This document shows, in pieces, positions 4,996-6,632 of a DNA stretch of 6,632 nucleotides (the first letter of the stretch is position 1; each line of letters opens with the position of its first letter). The notes under the pieces are model-generated. The model had not been told where the DNA came from and did no database searches. It saw only the letters and a list, made by a program, of their open reading frames with translations. Source of the stretch: an uncultured Collinsella sp. (GTDB lineage Bacteria; Actinomycetota; Coriobacteriia; Coriobacteriales; Coriobacteriaceae); NCBI GenBank assembly GCA_937969105.1, contig CALBUZ010000044.1, positions 1 through 6,632 of the forward strand. Direction: 5' to 3'. The position numbers were made by a program, and so were the translations under genes.

Positions 4996-6414
4996 ATGGC
5001 CCTCATCACTTCATACAACGTCCCCGGCCTCTATGTCGAGGACCACAGCATCGACGTCCCCCTTGACTGGCGCGGCCTGGAGCCGATGCTCCTGGCCGTC
5101 GGCAGCACCATGCGCCGCGGCGCTATGCCGGCACCCATCGCCGGCGCGCCCGAGAGCATCAAGCTCTTCTACCGCGTGGTTTGCGCGCCCGACCGCATCA
5201 ACGACGATCTGCCACTGCTCCTGTTTTTGCAGGGCGGCCCCGGCGGCGAGAGCCCGCGTCCGCTGTCGCCCACAAGCGACGGCTGGATCGAGGAGGCCGT
5301 CAAGCACTTCCGCGTGGTCCTTCCCGACCAGCGCGGCACCGGACGCAGTAGCTGTGTGGACGGACGCACGATCAAGGCACTGGGTGATCGCGCAACGGCC
5401 GCCGGCGCCGATACAGCACGCTCGCAGGCGGATTTCCTCAAGCGCCATCTTGCCAGCTCCATCGTGCGCGATTTTGAGTACCTGCGCCTGGTGGGCTTTG
5501 GCGGCAAGCCGTGGGTCACACTGGGGCAGAGCTACGGCGGCTTTTTGACGTTGAGCTATCTGTCGCTCTTCCCCGAGGGCGTGGCGGCAAGCTTTACCTG
5601 CGGCGGCATTCCGCACGTGCCGGCGAGCGCCAGCGAGGTCTACGCGCACACCTTCCCACGCATGGCAGCCAAGACGCAGCAGTATTACGACCGCTACCCC
5701 GCCGACGTCGAGCGCGTGGCAGCCCTGGCCGATGCGCTTGAGGAGCAGAAGCCCGCGCTGCCCGACGGCTCGCCAATGACGGTGGAGCGCCTGCAGCTTA
5801 TGGGCAGCGACTTTGGCATGAAGCCGAGCTTTGAGCGCATGCATTGGATTATCGATCACGCTTTTGTTGACGGCGACGGCACGCTGACCTGCGGCGCCTC
5901 GGTATCTGACAGCTTTTTGATGCGCGCCTTCGAGCGCACCAACACGCGTACAAACCCGCTGTACTGGACGCTGCAGGAGTTCATCTACGCCGACGGCGAC
6001 ACAATGCCCATTCGCTGGGCCGCGGCTGAAGAGAAGGCTCACCGCGCCGAGTTCGACACCCTCGCGCGCCCGCTCATGTTTACCGGCGAGGCCATGTTCC
6101 CGTGGATGTTCGAGCAGATGCCCGAGCTCAAGCCCTTCAAGCCCGCGATGGAACTGCTGATGGAAGACACGAGCTGGGACAAGATTTACGACCCGCATCG
6201 CCTAGCATGCAATGAGGTGCCACTCCAGGCCGCCGTGTACTTCGATGACATGTACGTGGACTCGGGCATGCAGCTCGACACGCTCAGCCGCGTGGGCAAC
6301 TCGCACGCCTGGGTGACCAACGAGTTCGAGCACGATGGACTGCACGGCAGCGAGGTATTCAAGCACCTCTTCGACGAAGCCCTCAACCGCGGAGACCTGC
6401 ACCGAATCTTCTAG
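4996..6414 (+). CDS. Alpha/beta hydrolase, family S33 prolyl aminopeptidase-like
   Basis: Family S33 enzymes typically remove N-terminal proline or other residues from peptides. The 472-residue protein has the oxyanion-hole motif LQGGPGG (78-84), the S33 hallmark PDQRGTGRS (110-118), and the nucleophile elbow GQSYGG with serine S179. The acid is probably D417 or D418 in VYFDDMYVD, and the histidine probably H446 in TNEFEHDGLHG. A helical cap occupies about 205-400. It is longer than classical prolyl aminopeptidases (about 310 residues) and fits the larger members of the family. No signal peptide or membrane segment is seen, so it is probably cytoplasmic. The gene is divergent from proA, and no clear T-tailed terminator follows; two hairpin repeats lie downstream. 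Fold and catalytic type are firm. Specificity for proline is inferred, and another aminopeptidase or esterase activity is possible. Confidence 0.88.
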   Translation: MALITSYNVPGLYVEDHSIDVPLDWRGLEPMLLAVGSTMRRGAMPAPIAGAPESIKLFYRVVCAPDRINDDLPLLLFLQGGPGGESPRPLSPTSDGWIEEAVKHFRVVLPDQRGTGRSSCVDGRTIKALGDRATAAGADTARSQADFLKRHLASSIVRDFEYLRLVGFGGKPWVTLGQSYGGFLTLSYLSLFPEGVAASFTCGGIPHVPASASEVYAHTFPRMAAKTQQYYDRYPADVERVAALADALEEQKPALPDGSPMTVERLQLMGSDFGMKPSFERMHWIIDHAFVDGDGTLTCGASVSDSFLMRAFERTNTRTNPLYWTLQEFIYADGDTMPIRWAAAEEKAHRAEFDTLARPLMFTGEAMFPWMFEQMPELKPFKPAMELLMEDTSWDKIYDPHRLACNEVPLQAAVYFDDMYVDSGMQLDTLSRVGNSHAWVTNEFEHDGLHGSEVFKHLFDEALNRGDLHRIF

Positions 6415-6426
6415 CGAAGGAGTGCC

Positions 6427-6472
6427 CCCACCTGCCGGCACAATAGGAACGTCCCCAAGTGCCGGCAGTGGG
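6427..6472. repeat. Inverted repeat after the peptidase gene, TGCCGGCA arms
   Basis: Nine base pairs (6432-6440 with 6460-6468), a one-base bulge at C6431, and four more pairs (6427-6430 with 6469-6472) form a GC-rich hairpin with a 19-base loop. Each arm contains the self-complementary octamer TGCCGGCA. It begins 13 bases after the peptidase stop codon, but no T run follows, so it does not look like a standard intrinsic terminator. The loop holds GGAACGTCCCC, related to the GGGGAC phrase in the hairpin at 2844-2884. Confidence 0.75.
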
Positions 6473-6490
6473 ACCCCGCCGCCTCAACGA

Positions 6491-6555
6491 GTTGCGGTGA
6501 AAAAGGGACTGTTAAAGGCTTTAAAGCCGCCAAACCATCCCTATTTCACCGCAAC
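6491..6555. repeat. 65-bp imperfect palindrome with nested apex palindrome
   Basis: GTTGCGGTGAAAAAGGGA (6491-6508) pairs with 6538-6555 at 17 of 18 positions; the only mismatch is A6503/A6543. At the centre lies the perfect 12-bp palindrome GGCTTTAAAGCC (6517-6528), separated from the outer arms by 8 and 9 bases that are themselves partly alike when one side is reversed. No T tract follows, so it is not a typical terminator. It may be a dispersed REP/MITE-like intergenic element or a structured RNA end. The remaining 77 bases to the window end (6556-6632) show no gene or clear signal. Confidence 0.8.
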
Positions 6556-6632
6556 TTACGATATGCCGGCGTTACGGCCATCGCAGGTAGAAGGCGGAAA
6601 GCGAAAACGCCCCTAAGCGAGCAAGGTGACGT

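Noticed and set aside
5011..6198. A 395-codon open frame on the minus strand opposite the S33 peptidase
   Set aside because: Shadow of a gene whose catalytic motifs are intact on the plus strand; no family resemblance and no ribosome binding site.
6335..6616. A 93-codon plus-strand frame crossing the peptidase end and both hairpin repeats
   Set aside because: It starts inside the peptidase gene in another frame, has no ribosome binding site, and most of it translates the inverted repeats.
6617..6632. Possible start of another gene at the right edge (AAGGTGACGT)
   Set aside because: The AAGG is directly against the GTG with no spacing, and only a few bases remain, so no gene can be supported.

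Overview
The window looks like one short contig from a high-GC Gram-positive of the class Coriobacteriia, most likely Collinsella or a close relative. The reasons are GC-rich third codon positions, AAGGAGG-type ribosome binding sites, a small CarD-family regulator beside argS, and GGGGAC-containing hairpins between genes that I associate from memory with Collinsella genomes. The genus call is an inference; the class-level call is safer. The left end is not biological: positions 1-71 are an Illumina P7/TruSeq adapter with an index, so genomic sequence starts at about 72.

Layout: a terminator (73-103) closes argS, arginyl-tRNA synthetase, on the minus strand (149-2002). A 342-base AT-richer spacer (2003-2344) holds candidate divergent promoters for argS and for a CarD-family RNA polymerase-binding regulator on the plus strand (2345-2830). 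A 16-bp-stem terminator separates it from a plus-strand HD-domain hydrolase of unknown substrate (2939-3538). That gene converges on proA, glutamate-5-semialdehyde dehydrogenase, on the minus strand (3596-4882), and the two share an 18-bp-stem bidirectional terminator. Divergent from proA is a family S33 alpha/beta hydrolase of the prolyl aminopeptidase type on the plus strand (4996-6414). The last 218 bases are noncoding and carry two inverted repeats, one of them a 65-bp imperfect palindrome with a smaller perfect palindrome at its apex.

The genes are mainly single-gene transcription units: housekeeping translation (argS), transcription control (CarD family), an uncharacterised HD phosphohydrolase-like protein, and a divergent pair that may bear on proline supply (proA makes a proline precursor; the S33 enzyme may release N-terminal proline from peptides). 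I see no phage, CRISPR, toxin-antitoxin or other multi-gene novel system. The observations most worth checking are the adapter contamination, the tryptophan-free CarD protein, and the hairpin repeats.
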